Source: Diatrype stigma (lineage: Eukaryota > Ascomycota > Sordariomycetes > Xylariales > Diatrypaceae). Taken from it: 64,000 nucleotides of DNA. The number at the start of each line of letters is the position of its first letter. Within the stretch, counting starts at the first letter, position 1. The position numbers and the translations under genes were made by a program. The stretch spans positions 310,001-374,000 of the forward strand of contig JAKJXP020000015.1 of NCBI GenBank assembly GCA_022225965.2, given 5' to 3'. The notes beneath the pieces are model-generated. The model was not told where the DNA came from, ran no database searches, and saw nothing but the letters and a program-made list of their open reading frames with translations. Positions 23,931-36,368 of this stretch are shown here, one piece after another.

Positions 23931-25647
23931 CTGAATAATAGGCACAGTGTTTGACTGGTTGGATGCCGTGGCCGTAGAGATATAGAGCTAAATTGCCTTA
24001 TACATTCTGAACAGACACGTAGTTCAGTGATAAATATACCCTGGGAACGGGACTTTTGCAACACTTATATACAAAACTAAGAAGACGTACGATTTGCCAG
24101 GCAGCCAGGAAGGTAAGATTCAGCTTTCGGCCCCGCGGATGCCGAAATCGATCCGGGCTGAAGCGGCCACCGCGGAATCGTTCAACCCCCACCTTTGACC
24201 GTTCGATGAAGCGTTTGAAAACGACTATAACTATCCCCGGAAGAGTGGGGTTGCCTTTTTTCAAAAAGTATGCGCCAGTGTAAGAGGGCTCCTATACATC
24301 TCGGCCTTTTTATTTGGTCTGGATGACAACTTAAAAAAACAACATAAGACTGGATGCTTTGGTTCAAGAGGGAGTCAATCCTTGGCACATCGCGCATGAA
24401 GAACTTCGTGATCGCCTCCTATAATTATAACGCGGCTAACTTGACAATCAAATGCAGTGTTAGCAATTGAATTTCATAATTGATGCTCTCGAAATTGTGA
24501 CAACCCTTGCTAGAGCTTTTGCCGTTCGTGCGGCTTTCATGATATCCTGAATGCAGTATTCAAAGGAAGAAAAGCCTATTCAAAAAGCCGGTCTCCATAC
24601 AACTTCCAAATGGAAATATGAGCTGGGGAATCAATACGCATCATCTGGTTTCATCTTGTTCTGTTTGTCTCTACTACAAGTCTTCCGCCGCATATTCCTC
24701 TTTTCACACCCTGGCTTGATGTTTGTAAGATGCACCTTAATACGTCGACCACTAGCTTATATGATTCTGGTAACTCGCCCCCCTTTGTGACTACAATTCT
24801 TATATCATCTCCGATGTAGGATGACCGTTTCAAAAATAGCTTTAGGGACTGAATAATACCATGCAGTCAAAGCTACTGAAGTAATACTAGATTTGAAGGC
24901 GTGATGTTCGATTGTGGTTCTAGATAGTTGGCGACAAAGGGTGTAACGGGTTTGTTTCGGCGGAAGATTCAAGACATAATTCTCCTCACAAGCTGGCTAC
25001 TTGACCTTATCCAATACTATAGCCAGGGCAACCCCCCGCCTCGGGCCAGTCCTCGTCCTCACATATTTGAACAGAGTCTAGTAAACTGGTAGAAGCTTAC
25101 TGCAAAAGTTTGAACCCTTGTAGTGATGATTGGACATGATAGTATCATGATGTTAACCTGGCGGCCTAGGTCTGTTTATAGCTATGCCTGGCTGAGAACA
25201 CCGTATGACTAGATTGCTTTTTACTGCTTATATAGCCCGGCCAGATCTCTTGTATTGAGTACTACGTACATATCTACCAATATACGACAAGGCAGATGTT
25301 TAGAAGTGGCGGCATATAGTAAGATATTGCTCAGTTAGCTATGTACCAATATTCAGCACACAAGGCACAGTGAACCGTAGACAGCATTTGCTCTCGACGT
25401 GCCTATAAAGCAAATCATATATCAACGCAGATGTTAAATAGAGCATATATCCACCAAAGTGCGTAATATCCCCCTTGCTGTACCAGAATCCGTAAATGTA
25501 GTCCCCGCAACGCCCAGTGGTTGTTTCCGCGTTTCAACGCTCGGACCCGGACATAGAGCGCTTTCCCATGGTAATCAAGATATGTACAGGTAGAATTGAT
25601 TCGTGCATAGTGGGATCTCGTTCCTTCGCATTATGTCACTGCAGACT
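23931..25647. other. gene-free stretch
   Basis: All frames are short, base composition is lower in GC than in the genes, and nothing is recognised. It includes the AATase promoter (23931 onward) and the 3' flank of the chromodomain gene. Confidence 0.5.
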
Positions 25648-26824
25648 TCATTTCTTAGAGCGACCTCGCCTCCCCAGAAATTTGTCGCGGCCGCCCACAC
25701 TGTCCCAGTACTCATTCAAGGGGCCAGGGGCAGCAGTTTTCAGCTTGGTTTCGGGCTCCCATGTAGTGTCAACGGGACTGTCAGAATAGCCGACCCATTG
25801 CACCTCTAGATGAAAACCACCTCGCTGCTTTTTCTGATGGCGCAATATGCTGAATACGCGATATTCTTCGGGAAGATGCCGATCTTGGAAAAGGGCACGA
25901 TGACGGCCGCCTTTGGCCTTCCAGTAGTCGTAGAGGGTCTCCGCAGCGCCCTTCTGTATCTCCTCTTCCGGCTCCCAGGTGGCTTCGTCTACAGTTTCAC
26001 CCTCCCAGTGGACTAGAAGCTCGATGGCACCCTTTTCGCCTTCCGAGGGTCGATGGTCGAGGATTTTTTTGACTTCATGTTCTTCACCTAGCTCTTGATC
26101 CTGCTCTTCCTCTTGTTCTCCCCCCTGCTCCTTCTGTGCACCAGTCGAACTTTCACCGTTTTTCGTCGTGCTTATGTTGCGAGAATCGGCTTTGGAACGG
26201 GGCTTCGCGTCGTTTGACTTGTCGACCTTGTCATCGCCAAGGAGTTCTTCAATGATGGGATATGGGTATTAGTCAAATTTACTTAGTTTCAGTATAAAAC
26301 TATGGGCATCATACCGTCAGAATTGCCCATGTTGGCTACGGGCACGAGTGAGCTCTTGGAATTATCTGCTTCTCCCGTCACAACCCCGTTCCCAACTTCG
26401 GAGGACCGGCTTTGGCGGCCTGGTTGAGTTGTCAGTGCATATCGGGTATACAGGGTTAGTGCCTTCGGACATACTCTTTTTGACTGATGGTGGTCGGCCT
26501 CTGCGAACGCGGCCGGAACTCGGGGTTCCAGACGAGATGCGCGTCTTAGAGGGTTGATTTGAGGGTGTTTTCTGGGAGACGTCGTCTGCACAGATTTAAC
26601 ACGTCAGTATAGACATAGGGCGCGAATGTGGGAAACGGGACATAGCCCCATCGCAAAGAGCGTCTGCTACCTTCGTCACCTATCTCATATAGATCGACCT
26701 CCGCTTTCCGTTTTACGCCTCGTTGCATGTCGTCGTCTGGTTGGCTGTCGTCGTTGGTTGGCTTCTTCGTAGTAGCTGGAGAGGATATCCAATCCCCAAC
26801 CAAGTTCTTGAGTACTTTAGACAT
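25648..26824 (-). CDS. AT-hook protein with tandem chromodomains
   Basis: Four exons, 26824-26671, 26585-26475, 26419-26315 and 26246-25648, all joined in phase 1, give 322 residues. The N-terminal part is charged, with a KRK cluster near 39. An AT-hook core R80-G81-R82-P83 sits in a basic context (VRRGRPPSVKKS). An acidic Glu/Gln-rich linker (about 155-180) leads into two chromodomains, about 179-237 and 250-309, each ending in a helix followed by GGR. The second keeps the full methyl-lysine cage pattern (Tyr252, Trp274, Tyr277). The first has only Trp204, with His180 and Glu207 at the other cage positions, so it may serve dimerisation or spacing rather than histone binding. The domain set suggests a heterochromatin or silencing factor that reads methylated histone H3. 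I do not recognise a named orthologue; HP1 itself has a chromo plus chromoshadow layout and no AT-hook. Confidence 0.82.
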
Positions 26825-27430
26825 GTCAAAGAGAATGTTACTAACTCTAGTAGATGGCGTAGAGGAATTAGAATTAATAGTAGCAGAAAGGGAAACGGCG
26901 ATGCGCTTAGTGTGGGCGTGAGCGTGAGAGTTGGCGGCGCAATCCGCGTCTGTGGTGCTATTGGGAGATGTTATCTTCACTCAATTGAGACCTCAGTCGT
27001 CGTCGTTATGATAGCGCTGGAAATGGGAAGGGGAGGGAGAGACGGAGAGACGAAGCTAGAGAAGTATGGGAAAGGGTTGGTAATAAATATATTAGGTGCT
27101 GGAGGCAATGCTTAGGCAATGGTGAGGAGTCTGGCAGTCTGGGAACTGGGAACTGGGAATTGGAGCTTCGGAGACTAAGCGGCTAAGGAATCAGTGGCAC
27201 GGGCAACGAACGACGCAATGATGAATGACTGGGGAAAGGAAGTCCACCAGGAGGTCAAGCTTGAGTGCCTTCACCACCCAGATCGCAAGATAGGCCACTA
27301 ATTGGGAGATAATTAGCACCTGGCTCTCCATTCATTGCGCATTACCCATAGAAAAATAGAAAACAAGAGCCGGGTGGAATCCTCAATTGGTTGCAGGTGG
27401 TCTCGTGTAATACGTCACACTGCTATAATG

Positions 27431-27481
27431 TAGTCTAAGCAGTCAGGCAGTCTAAGCAGTCAGGCAGTCTAAGCAGTCTAA
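27431..27481. repeat. 17-bp tandem repeat
   Basis: The unit AGTCTAAGCAGTCAGGC is repeated just under three times, with AGTCTAAGC as a shorter sub-unit at the end, upstream of the chromodomain gene. Confidence 0.85.
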
Positions 27482-27849
27482 GGTATTGTTAAGTAGGTAC
27501 TTCACATGTAGTGCGGGTTGGGTTAGGTGCTAGGTAGCACTAACTATTGCGCTGTTTGAATCCTTTTCTCACTCCAGTTCAAACAAACAACAAAGACCGA
27601 GAGAACTCTGACTAGGGCATCGTAAGGCAGTTGGAGGAGGTGAGAACTTGCAACACTTGCAACCTTGAACTTCTTGCACCTTGAAGAGAACAGCCAGGAC
27701 CACCGGCTGCAGGTGTTCGCCAATTGCTGTGTTGAAGAAGCGACCACAAAAGCTGCCGGCAAATACATGCGCAGGGAAGGTACGAAGTACCTACTTACCT
27801 AACCAGTCTGCCAGTCTACATACCGGCTCCAGCTTGGGCTGGTGCTTCC

Positions 27850-27887
27850 GTGGCAGCGTGGCAGCGTGGCAGCTTGGCAGCGTGGCT
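27850..27887. repeat. 8-bp tandem repeat GTGGCAGC
   Basis: Copies of GTGGCAGC and variants (TTGGCAGC, GTGGCTCA) follow each other directly. No coding potential. Confidence 0.8.
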
Positions 27888-29084
27888 CATACCTGAGTTA
27901 CCTTGTTATCGATATATGGGTATATGCATGTAAAAGCTGAAACAGCTACTTCATCATGATACCGCAGCATAACACCAATTCTGATCTGCCTGATATACAA
28001 CAGTCAAGCACCTAGTCTACCAATAGGCAAATTACAGGGGCTCATTAGATATACCACGTGTATCTCGTATACAGGCAGACAGGTTTGTACTATGGTATAC
28101 AGTTCAGGTGTCATTCACAACCAGGCATCGACTAATGCTCAGTCACAGTGCTCAGTTCTCAGTGCGCAGTGCCTCTTGTCATCATACGTACTGCTTACTG
28201 CGTACAGTATCATGACATTGTCTGGATGGACATAAAGAACCATTCAAGCAGTATTGGTCCAGCTGATAGGCATTTACGTAGCCCAGGTGGTGATGAGCCT
28301 TAGGTTGTCACGATTGACAAAGCTAATATGGGCCTGCCAGGATGACTGTAATGAGGTAGGCAGGGCCGAATCCCCAGTCATATTTCAATAAGCTCGAAGG
28401 AATTTGACTGTTGTCACAATCACTAGCTAATCATGTATCCAGGCCTGGGGGATACGAACCTACCCACATGTCGGTACACTTAGGCAACCTCCGTGGTAGG
28501 TATTGCCTTACAGGCACTCACTCACATTCCTTAACACTTGTCAGCATGACGATATTGCGTTAGAGTTTGTCAGAACTGGAAAGCAGTTTTGGGTTGAGTT
28601 ACACAACTGTTGGTTCTTGATGTACCGGCTGGTTACTAATAGATGCTTACTCATTGATGGTTTTTCATTTTGAGATATATACAAAACACACCATACTACC
28701 TATATACATGCAGGCCCCTGAATATGTCCAACCCGTCATCTCGAAGCCGAGGATCAAAACAGAATGAGAAGGAACAAAAATAGTCAAGTGGTTTGGTGAA
28801 GAGAAAGAAAGAAAGGCGTGTAAACCACCAGCCGTTTCAGAATGTGGCTCGGGTACGGTGTCATAGGTATTCCATGCAGACAATACCTAGCCAAGCGGTT
28901 AGAGGATTTCGAGCGAGATGGACCCCCTATCGTTACAAGAAGTGAAGATAGCCGGAGCTTATTTGGGAGTGGAAATGAACCATGGAAAACACCAAAAGCA
29001 TCATACACAAGACCGAGTCGGTGCTTATTACACTTAAACACACACACACCGCCCGCATGTCTGAGCGACGCAGAGGCAGTCACT

Positions 29085-30944
29085 CTAGAACAGCTGCCGT
29101 GCCTTGACCCCGGAGGGCGGGGACGGCTTGCGCAGGCCCGAGTCGGGCTTCTCGAGGGTGGAGTCCTCCCAGAACTCGTTCCAGGCCTCGCAGGTCTGGG
29201 CGAACTCGTCGGCCTGGGCGGCGGAGACGAGGTCGGGCTGGTCGGCGGCGCGCTCCAGGAAGTCGACGCTGAGCCCGCCCGAGACGTGCCAGGCGATGTG
29301 GCAGTGGAAGAGCCAGACGCCCGGGTTGTCCGTCACGAAGGCCATGACCATCCAGCCGCCGGCGGGCAGCATGGTGGTGTCGCGGCGCGTCGGGTTCTGG
29401 CCCCGCAGCCGGGCCCGGTTCTCCGCCAGCGCCGCCCCCGTGAAGCTGCCCGCGTTCCGGGCCGACTTCCCGAGCACCAGCATGTCGTGCCCGTGCAGGT
29501 GCATCGGGTGGTCCACCGGCGACCCGTTCTCCACCACCCAGAACGTCCACGCGTCCGCTGCGTCCACGTGCACCAGGTTGTTGGAGGCCGGGTACGACGT
29601 GTTGCCCTCCAGCACGTACTGCAGCACCGGCCGGTTCCAGTCCACGTTGATGGCCGACCCGTCCACCTTCCACGTCACCACCGGCGCCACCTCGAACGAG
29701 ATGTCGAACGTGTTGTTGTCGACGGGGAGGAAGCTGTCGAGGGGCGCCGCCCGCGCGAGCACGGGCTTGTAGTCCAGGGTGTCGGCGCATAGCGAGTTCG
29801 CCGGTCGGGTGCCCTCGTCCGTCGGCAGCGCGTCCGGCGCGCCGTCGTAGTGCACGATCGCCGCCGGGAACGGGTTCTTGGACCGCCCGCACTGGTTCTC
29901 CTCGAACATTGTCACGTTCAGCCAGTAGTTGCCGACATCCTCCGATGCGTCGATGATGACGTCGACGCGCTGCCCCGTGCCGAGGAAGACGTTGTTGGTC
30001 GTGAGGGCGTTCACAGGGACAAGGTCGGTAGCAATGACCGTCAGGTCGTGGTCGACGATCGAGACCTGGTAGTTGTGTTCTACCGACGGATTGATGAGCC
30101 GGAGCCGATGGCGCTTGCCTGGCGTGAATGTCAGTTTGGAGTACTCGCCGCCCTCGCCCAGAGGGTTGATGTTCTTCCCGTTGAAAAGGACGTTGTCGCT
30201 ATCGGGTGCTCCAGGCGTAGCCATGACGACTTGGGTTAGCTCTTCCGCCGTCGGGTAGTAATAGTCGGAGATGGGATAGGGGCCCAGATCGATGTCGTAG
30301 GGGAGTGAAGCGGGTCCATTGATCACGATGGGCCCATAGACACCATTGCCGTATTGGGCCGAGAAATGAGAATGGTACCATGTTGTGCCGTACTGCCTGG
30401 CCTTCCAGGTGTAGGTCTTCTGGGTGCCCGGTGGGATAGGGCACTCTGTGACCCCATTCACTCCGTCGTTGATGTTGTTGCCAACCATTCGGAGGCCGTG
30501 CCAGTGGATGGAGGTTCCATTGAACTTCAACTTGTTGATGATGGTCACCGAGACGGTGTCGCCCCAGTCAGCCTCCAGGGTTGGCCCGGGAAGCTGGCCG
30601 TCGATGAGCATGACTTTATCCTTGATCACGCCATCAGGGCCCAACCAGTTCTCTTCTTCTGTGATCTCCCAAGTAAACTACGAAAAAGCCCAATGTCAGT
30701 ATCATGATCATCTAATGTTCTCCGTCAATGTAGTACTTACTGTTTTTGTTTTTCCAGGCGGAGTCAAGACATCGTAGTCGGTGTTGATGTCAAAACCATC
30801 GGACCAACAAGCCCTATTTGAAGCAGTATGGCAGGCACTTGGAGCTCGGGACTCGACACTGTTGTCGAGAGTCGGCGCGGCAACCGCACACGTCGAAAGT
30901 AGCAAGCCAGACACGAGCCCGGCTAGTGTTAGGGGCGAATACAT
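29085..30944 (-). CDS. secreted ascomycete laccase (multicopper oxidase)
   Basis: Laccases oxidise phenols with reduction of oxygen to water and act on lignin-derived phenols or in pigment formation. Exons 30944-30741 and 30677-29085 give 598 residues, normal for asco-laccases. The protein has a signal peptide (ending CAVAA) and then a cysteine-containing start (SACHTASNRACW). All copper motifs are intact: HWHG (126-129), HSH (170-172), HPMHLHGHD (458-466) and HCHIAWH (526-532). The residue ten after the type-1 Cys is Leu, as in many asco-laccases. The C-terminus carries the DSGL processing motif (580-583) followed by a 15-residue tail, which in related enzymes is removed to leave a C-terminal plug in the oxygen channel. 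The start ATG is the one directly preceding the signal peptide; a TATA-like element lies about 170 bases upstream. Confidence 0.95.
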
Positions 30945-31114
30945 GATGTCAGAAAGCAATTGCCCTGGCAGGAGACCAAGGATGATTGTCTGAGTCAAGC
31001 GTAACTCAAGGTAATGGGGTGCTTAGGTAGAGGTAGGAGAGTCGATAAGGTGTCGTAGGCTGAGATGAGGGTGATGCTGTCTCACATCTCGTCTGACCCA
31101 GCGACGGCGCCACG

Positions 31115-31124
31115 CCTTATATAG
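31115..31124 (-). promoter_or_regulatory. putative TATA box of the laccase gene
   Basis: On the minus strand the sequence reads CTATATAAGG, a good TATA element, about 170 bases upstream of the laccase ATG. Its assignment rests on position and sequence only. Confidence 0.5.
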
Positions 31125-34100
31125 ACATCACAGAACGACGAACATCGCAAACTACCGCCTTTGTGCGTACAGAGTGCACCATCCTGAAGAAGGCCATCGC
31201 AGTGTGTCCTAGTTGCCGCTGAGGACCTCACATACGAGCTTACTTGTCAAGCCCAGCTCTGAACAAGGGCGCCTCGATGGGCCGCATTGGGAGTAGGACC
31301 ACGCTGACACTACCATCGCATAATGTCGTGGTAGTTTGCAGTATTCTCGGCGAGGCAGCTTCGTATGAACCATGTCGAACGAGAACGGCCGTCTATGTGG
31401 ATCTGGACCATCGCTAGGCCGGTATGGGGCCCTGGAAAGGGAAGCCATACCCTGAATTTCCGGGTCGGTAGTCTGGGGCGTCGTAGAAAGAGGGTGTCGG
31501 CTACCTTTCGCAACAATAAGTTGAAGGAGCATCGTAGCCGTTGCCAAGTCGTGAGAGGCTTCCCGTGCCCCAAACTAGGCTCCACAATGAATGTAAGGCG
31601 GGCTATATGCCCCTATTACGGAATTAGCACACGGAACTCGAAGTACAAAGGATGTTCAGCTACGAAGCGGCGCGATTATCGCCATTGCCAGAGCTGTATT
31701 GACAGGTGATTATGGAAACGCAGTAAGACCAACTCAGGACCCTTGCTTCCCCGGCCAGGACGGGTTCGCCCGGATGCAAGAGAGGAGCCCATCCGGTAGC
31801 ATCGTCGACCAGAGCGAAGGTCTAGAAGACGTCGGTGACTGCAGTCACACGGGGCCGACGGGCTAGAGCCAAGTGATTGATAATGTCTATGTTTTCCGTG
31901 TGAGTTACATTGTGACTAACTCACAAATCAACTGCAGCTCCACAAACAGACAACCTGGTTGTAAAAGGGGCAGAACGCTTTTTCTGATCTGCGGAAGGCA
32001 CGGGAAATCTGAGTGCAAAACGCGGTCATAACAGATCAGGGTACATCAAAACTAATTCTAGAATAGCAATGTGGTTTCGGCAAGTAAACCAGAACAGGTC
32101 AAATCTGCTACAAAGTCAGCCTCCTTAGTTAGGCTAACAACGGCCCAGCTGGACTGAGGATCGGATCTTGGCTCGCGAATATGGAAATATGAACAGATAA
32201 CCTGAAGGACATGGGGCTCTGGGTCTTCTCGGAAGCACGAATCAATAACTATCGAAGCTGGGAGCATCGGGTGATAATGTCTAGGCAGCCATACCGAGAG
32301 GGAGGGGCAGAGAGCAAGGAAGCGAGATCGGTCTTGTGCGACCGGTCAAAATCAAACTGATGCAGGAACGCTTGCTCCTTACATCTTGGCGTATTACTTC
32401 GTTTCTTACAGTAAGATCATGACTAGAAGCCACCAAAATGGTGGATCGTGGCTTGTGCAAGCTGACCTTCATCGGAAGTTGAGCGTAGTACGATATGGTG
32501 TAGATATATACCGCCTTGGGAATTATGTAACTTTTCAGCCTTAAGGCTGAGGTACGTAAAGGAGGGGGGGTAGCGTTTGCCTCGATACATTGTGAGTGAT
32601 GGAAGTAATACGAGCGCGGTCAGCGTAGGATAATCGTTCGTAACTCCCCCTACATTCTGGTTACGCCCAGTGACTTGGTTCGGAAGGAAGAAGCGATAGG
32701 ATGGCAGGATCGCGCATAGAGGGATATCAAGTTAACGTCAACTGAGAACCTCGCATTCTTGCTGAAGGTGAGGGGGTCTTGAGAGTGTTGGGAGGTTCAT
32801 GCACAGAATATGATGGCGCCGGCGCAGGGCCGAACAACCTACATGTGCCCTACATTCGCTTCGCATTCCAGGATTTCCAGGCTTCAGGCTCCAACTGATG
32901 GGGTGACTTTGGTTTTCTCGATTGAGCAGGGCCAGCTTGTATTACGCCACTGACTGCATCGTAGTGTCAATCTGGTTCAAGGGTTGCGAGCAGCGAAGGA
33001 TAAAAATAGGCGGGCCAATGAGGCTGCTGCAGCCGTCCCACTCGACATGTTAGATAGATATCTTACAACGTGACGGGACGTGACGGCTTACGCCACATAT
33101 ACAGGTACGCATAGAAGTAGATCCATAAGTACAGGGGTTGTGTAGCCTCGAGAGCATTCCGCGAAAATGGAAACACCCGGGTGGGGGCTACAACTAAGAT
33201 CCATCGGTATATACTATACAATACTTGAATAGCAGAAGCCAAGGTGATTAACAGGACATGTAGGTCCACCCCCGTATACCTGCACGTGGAAATACGATCT
33301 TGAACCAGGTTTAGGTGTTCGGTTCAGGCGTTCGTGCGTGACACAACGCCTGCAGGTAGAAGTAACTAGATAATGCAAGCCCCCGACGCGGTCACGCCTG
33401 GTCGTTGAGTGTGGCTAGCTGCTACTAGATAACGAGCTCGAGCAGCCCGAGGTAGCTCTTAGATGATAGATTTATTCTGCCTCGGTGCTTGTTTGTCCGT
33501 GGGTCCGTACGTCACGACAGCACATCCTTTGACAAGGTACTCGGATGCAACAGCCTGAATGCTCCCTTGAATGAGTAGATACTTAGGTAATGAATAGCTA
33601 GCCTTACCTATAGTTCATCGTGTAAGTTATATTAGCTTCCAGCGGTTCGGATCTCGGATGCCACTTTAGGTAGGATCGAAATAGGGTGAAAGGAGGAAAT
33701 GATCCACCGCTGAGCCAATACCGAGCCGAACCGTCCTAGGTGGCAGCGCGTGGCCTTGGTGCACGTGGTTACTATTTGAACGTCATCGTGCCGGGGGCGA
33801 CGTTCTCCTGGTTCGGGGCTTTAAATACCATCGACGACGTAAATGATTATGTCGCACTCTAACAAATCCGCTCGGGTTATTCGGACCCCCGACCACTATC
33901 CCGAACATGGGGTTTTCGGTAAGTATAACTATAGCGAATTCCCCGGACATGCAACTCCCTTGTCCCGCTCTTGTACCTATATGGCACAGAATAAACTTCA
34001 GCTTTATAAAAGGTATACAACAAGGTCGACTTGACTAACCGCTACTCCCACCATCAGGTAACAGCGAGCTCCACGCGGGGTCAAGCTATACGTATAGTCA

Positions 34101-35072
34101 CCCAGTAGTAGTCACCGCCAGAGTCACCGTTAGAGTCGCAATGACTCTCCTAGGGAAGTGTGGGTGTAAGAAGAAAAGCGCACAGCGCTGGAGCTTGGGG
34201 GGATTCCTTGTGATCAAGAACGATGACTTGCTTTGAGGCGTCGTGGCATGATTATCTTATGTGGCTTATATATTGATTTCCAGCTGCGACCCCTGGGCGT
34301 CCTGGGTGGATCCCAGATAGCCTGGCTGCATAACATCAAGCCACCGCACCGTCGCATTTCGTATTCCAACAGTCATCGTTTACATGATAAACAAGGTTGG
34401 TGATCTTGGTGCAGCTCGCAGCTCGAAGGTACCTCTCTACATGGATCTGATGATGGTCAGTATTCCGATGTTGTTGTCTAGTACTCGCTATCATGGAAGC
34501 CCTTTCCAGGATCCCATCACCTCTTGATTGATCTTGCATATGTCGCCCAATATGAGGATGAGTGCCACGGTCTTGGCTAAGATCGGCTTGAGGCATCACA
34601 TGAGGCTGACAGCCAACCTTTACAATCCATTAGTAGCCGTGTAGCTGGTATTGGTTTGTTGTGAAGACAGGAGAAGGTTCCTGCGTTCCGTCTTGGATTT
34701 ACGTTGATTCCGAATGCGGTACGGTCTTACTCCGGGGTCACTGTGGTAATATACGCCCCTTAATCATCAGCCACCCAACGGACGTCGACATATTCCCAAA
34801 TCATAGCGAAAGTCCCATTCCGGAAATCGCAGCGAAATCACAGCGAAATTACGGCGATCCTCTTGCAACGTTCCCCAGATATTGCTACACTGTGCCTCGA
34901 TAGGTTATTAAGAATATCTCAGGATTCTCACCAATTCTAGACTTGGCGCCAAGATGCGGGTCAGAATTACCAATGGGAGCTTTGGCTGCTGACCAGGATT
35001 CTTGCAAACGCTGTTACAACACTGTGACGGCACAGGCAGTGGGAGGTCGGGTATCGACGTCTGGATCTGGGC

Positions 35073-35087
35073 GGGGGGGGGGGGGGG
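35073..35087. repeat. poly-G run
   Basis: Fifteen consecutive G bases in otherwise mixed intergenic sequence. Confidence 0.9.
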
Positions 35088-36368
35088 AATAAAGGGCTTT
35101 TCCAATGGTAATATTACCAATCTTATGACAAAACTGCCCAACAACGATAGTCATCATCAAGAGAAAATTAGGACGGATACCATAAACCAATAGAGACCTA
35201 CGTTAGACAACGCTTCTCTTCGTTTGTTCGTTAAATACTACACAATGATGCGACATATTAGCGTTATATCCTCCCTCTTGCTTCTCCTGCTCGACATGTG
35301 ATGTGTAGATGTTGCCCAAACCGGAAGGGATGCATAGGTATACTTGATATTACAAGCATGCTAAAATAGCCGACTGGCTATTGCGATGTTGGTCGAGGTC
35401 TAGTTGATATTGGCCTTCCTTCATTATCGCCACCTTCGCCAAATGAGGGAATGTCATGGGTATGGCGGCAAGTAGAAAGTAAGCTCTCTCCAGGAAAGAT
35501 GGGAAAATCTATATATGGATCGTTTCAGTTGCGAAGTACGCTGCCCTGAAATATCAGATGTGCAACGAGATAAAGGTGGAACCTAGGCGATGACTGCCAA
35601 GTGAAGGGGTTCTCGCCCCTGTCATGATCCTATCTTCTGATCTATCGGATGGCTTAGGCATCGTTGCTCACGCTTTATTCAAGGGTTCTGAAGACCAGGA
35701 AATGGTGGAATGAGAGTGTAATCTTATGCCGTACAGCCGGCTAATCATCTTAAGGGGTTCCATGTGTAATGCTATACTATGTTGCTTGGCTACACGAGCC
35801 AATACTAAGTCTTATGAAAGACTGTGTGTTTATCACCACAGCGGTACTACCAAGGCTCAGCAATACAAGCACAGCTATACGATAAGACATTTATCGTAAA
35901 AAATGCCACTGGAGTCCAACGACTATTGAAAGACAATCAAAGATGATGGAAGGTTAAAGCTTTTGAGATGAGAGGCGACCCCCTTCCCTCCCCCTATTTA
36001 CTGACACTAGTCCGTTTTAGGGATAGCCTATATAGCATACTAGCTTCAGGGGCAGAGGGGCTACTTGTGGCAGGCTCTCATAACAATCATGATTGCTAGT
36101 TGGTGACTGCTGTGACAGAAAGTTTCACGAAATGAGAAGCCGATGAATGGTTTTACCGAAGATATAATGTGAAGACGGGATGCATTGCCCAAGTAGCAAG
36201 AGAGACTTCCTCCGATCAAGAAGTCGTTAATGAGAGGATACCTAGCTATAAGAAACAGTGACAACAAGCAAATGGTCGTGGGCCTCATAACTCTTCGAGC
36301 GTATGCGAAGAGAACGTATCCAGATCATCATCCCCGAATCTTCCTGGTCTCCTTTCCTTGACTGTCCT

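Larger units (their letters stand above)
26825..29084. other. repeat-bearing intergenic region
   Basis: No gene supported. The first part is the promoter and leader of the chromodomain gene. It carries tandem repeats at 27431-27481 (AGTCTAAGCAGTCAGGC) and 27850-27887 (GTGGCAGC), and several CTCAGT copies near 28139-28172. The far end is the 3' flank of the laccase gene. Confidence 0.5.
30945..36368. other. 5.4-kb gene-free stretch
   Basis: No supported gene between the laccase start and the Hce2 gene. Frames are short and scattered on both strands and show no family signature or regular intron pattern. It holds the palindrome CTTGGCGCCAAG (34942-34953) and a run of 15 G (35073-35087). I could not recognise transposase, reverse transcriptase or terminal repeats by eye, but decayed elements cannot be excluded. 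Confidence 0.5.

Noticed and set aside
28440..28510. Possible minus-strand tRNA around GGTTCGTATCC
   Set aside because: The T-arm stem does not pair and no matching A box, anticodon arm or acceptor stem could be drawn.
28842..29792. 316-codon plus-strand ORF
   Set aside because: Antisense shadow of the GC-biased laccase exon; the His/Val/Arg-rich product is a codon-bias artefact.
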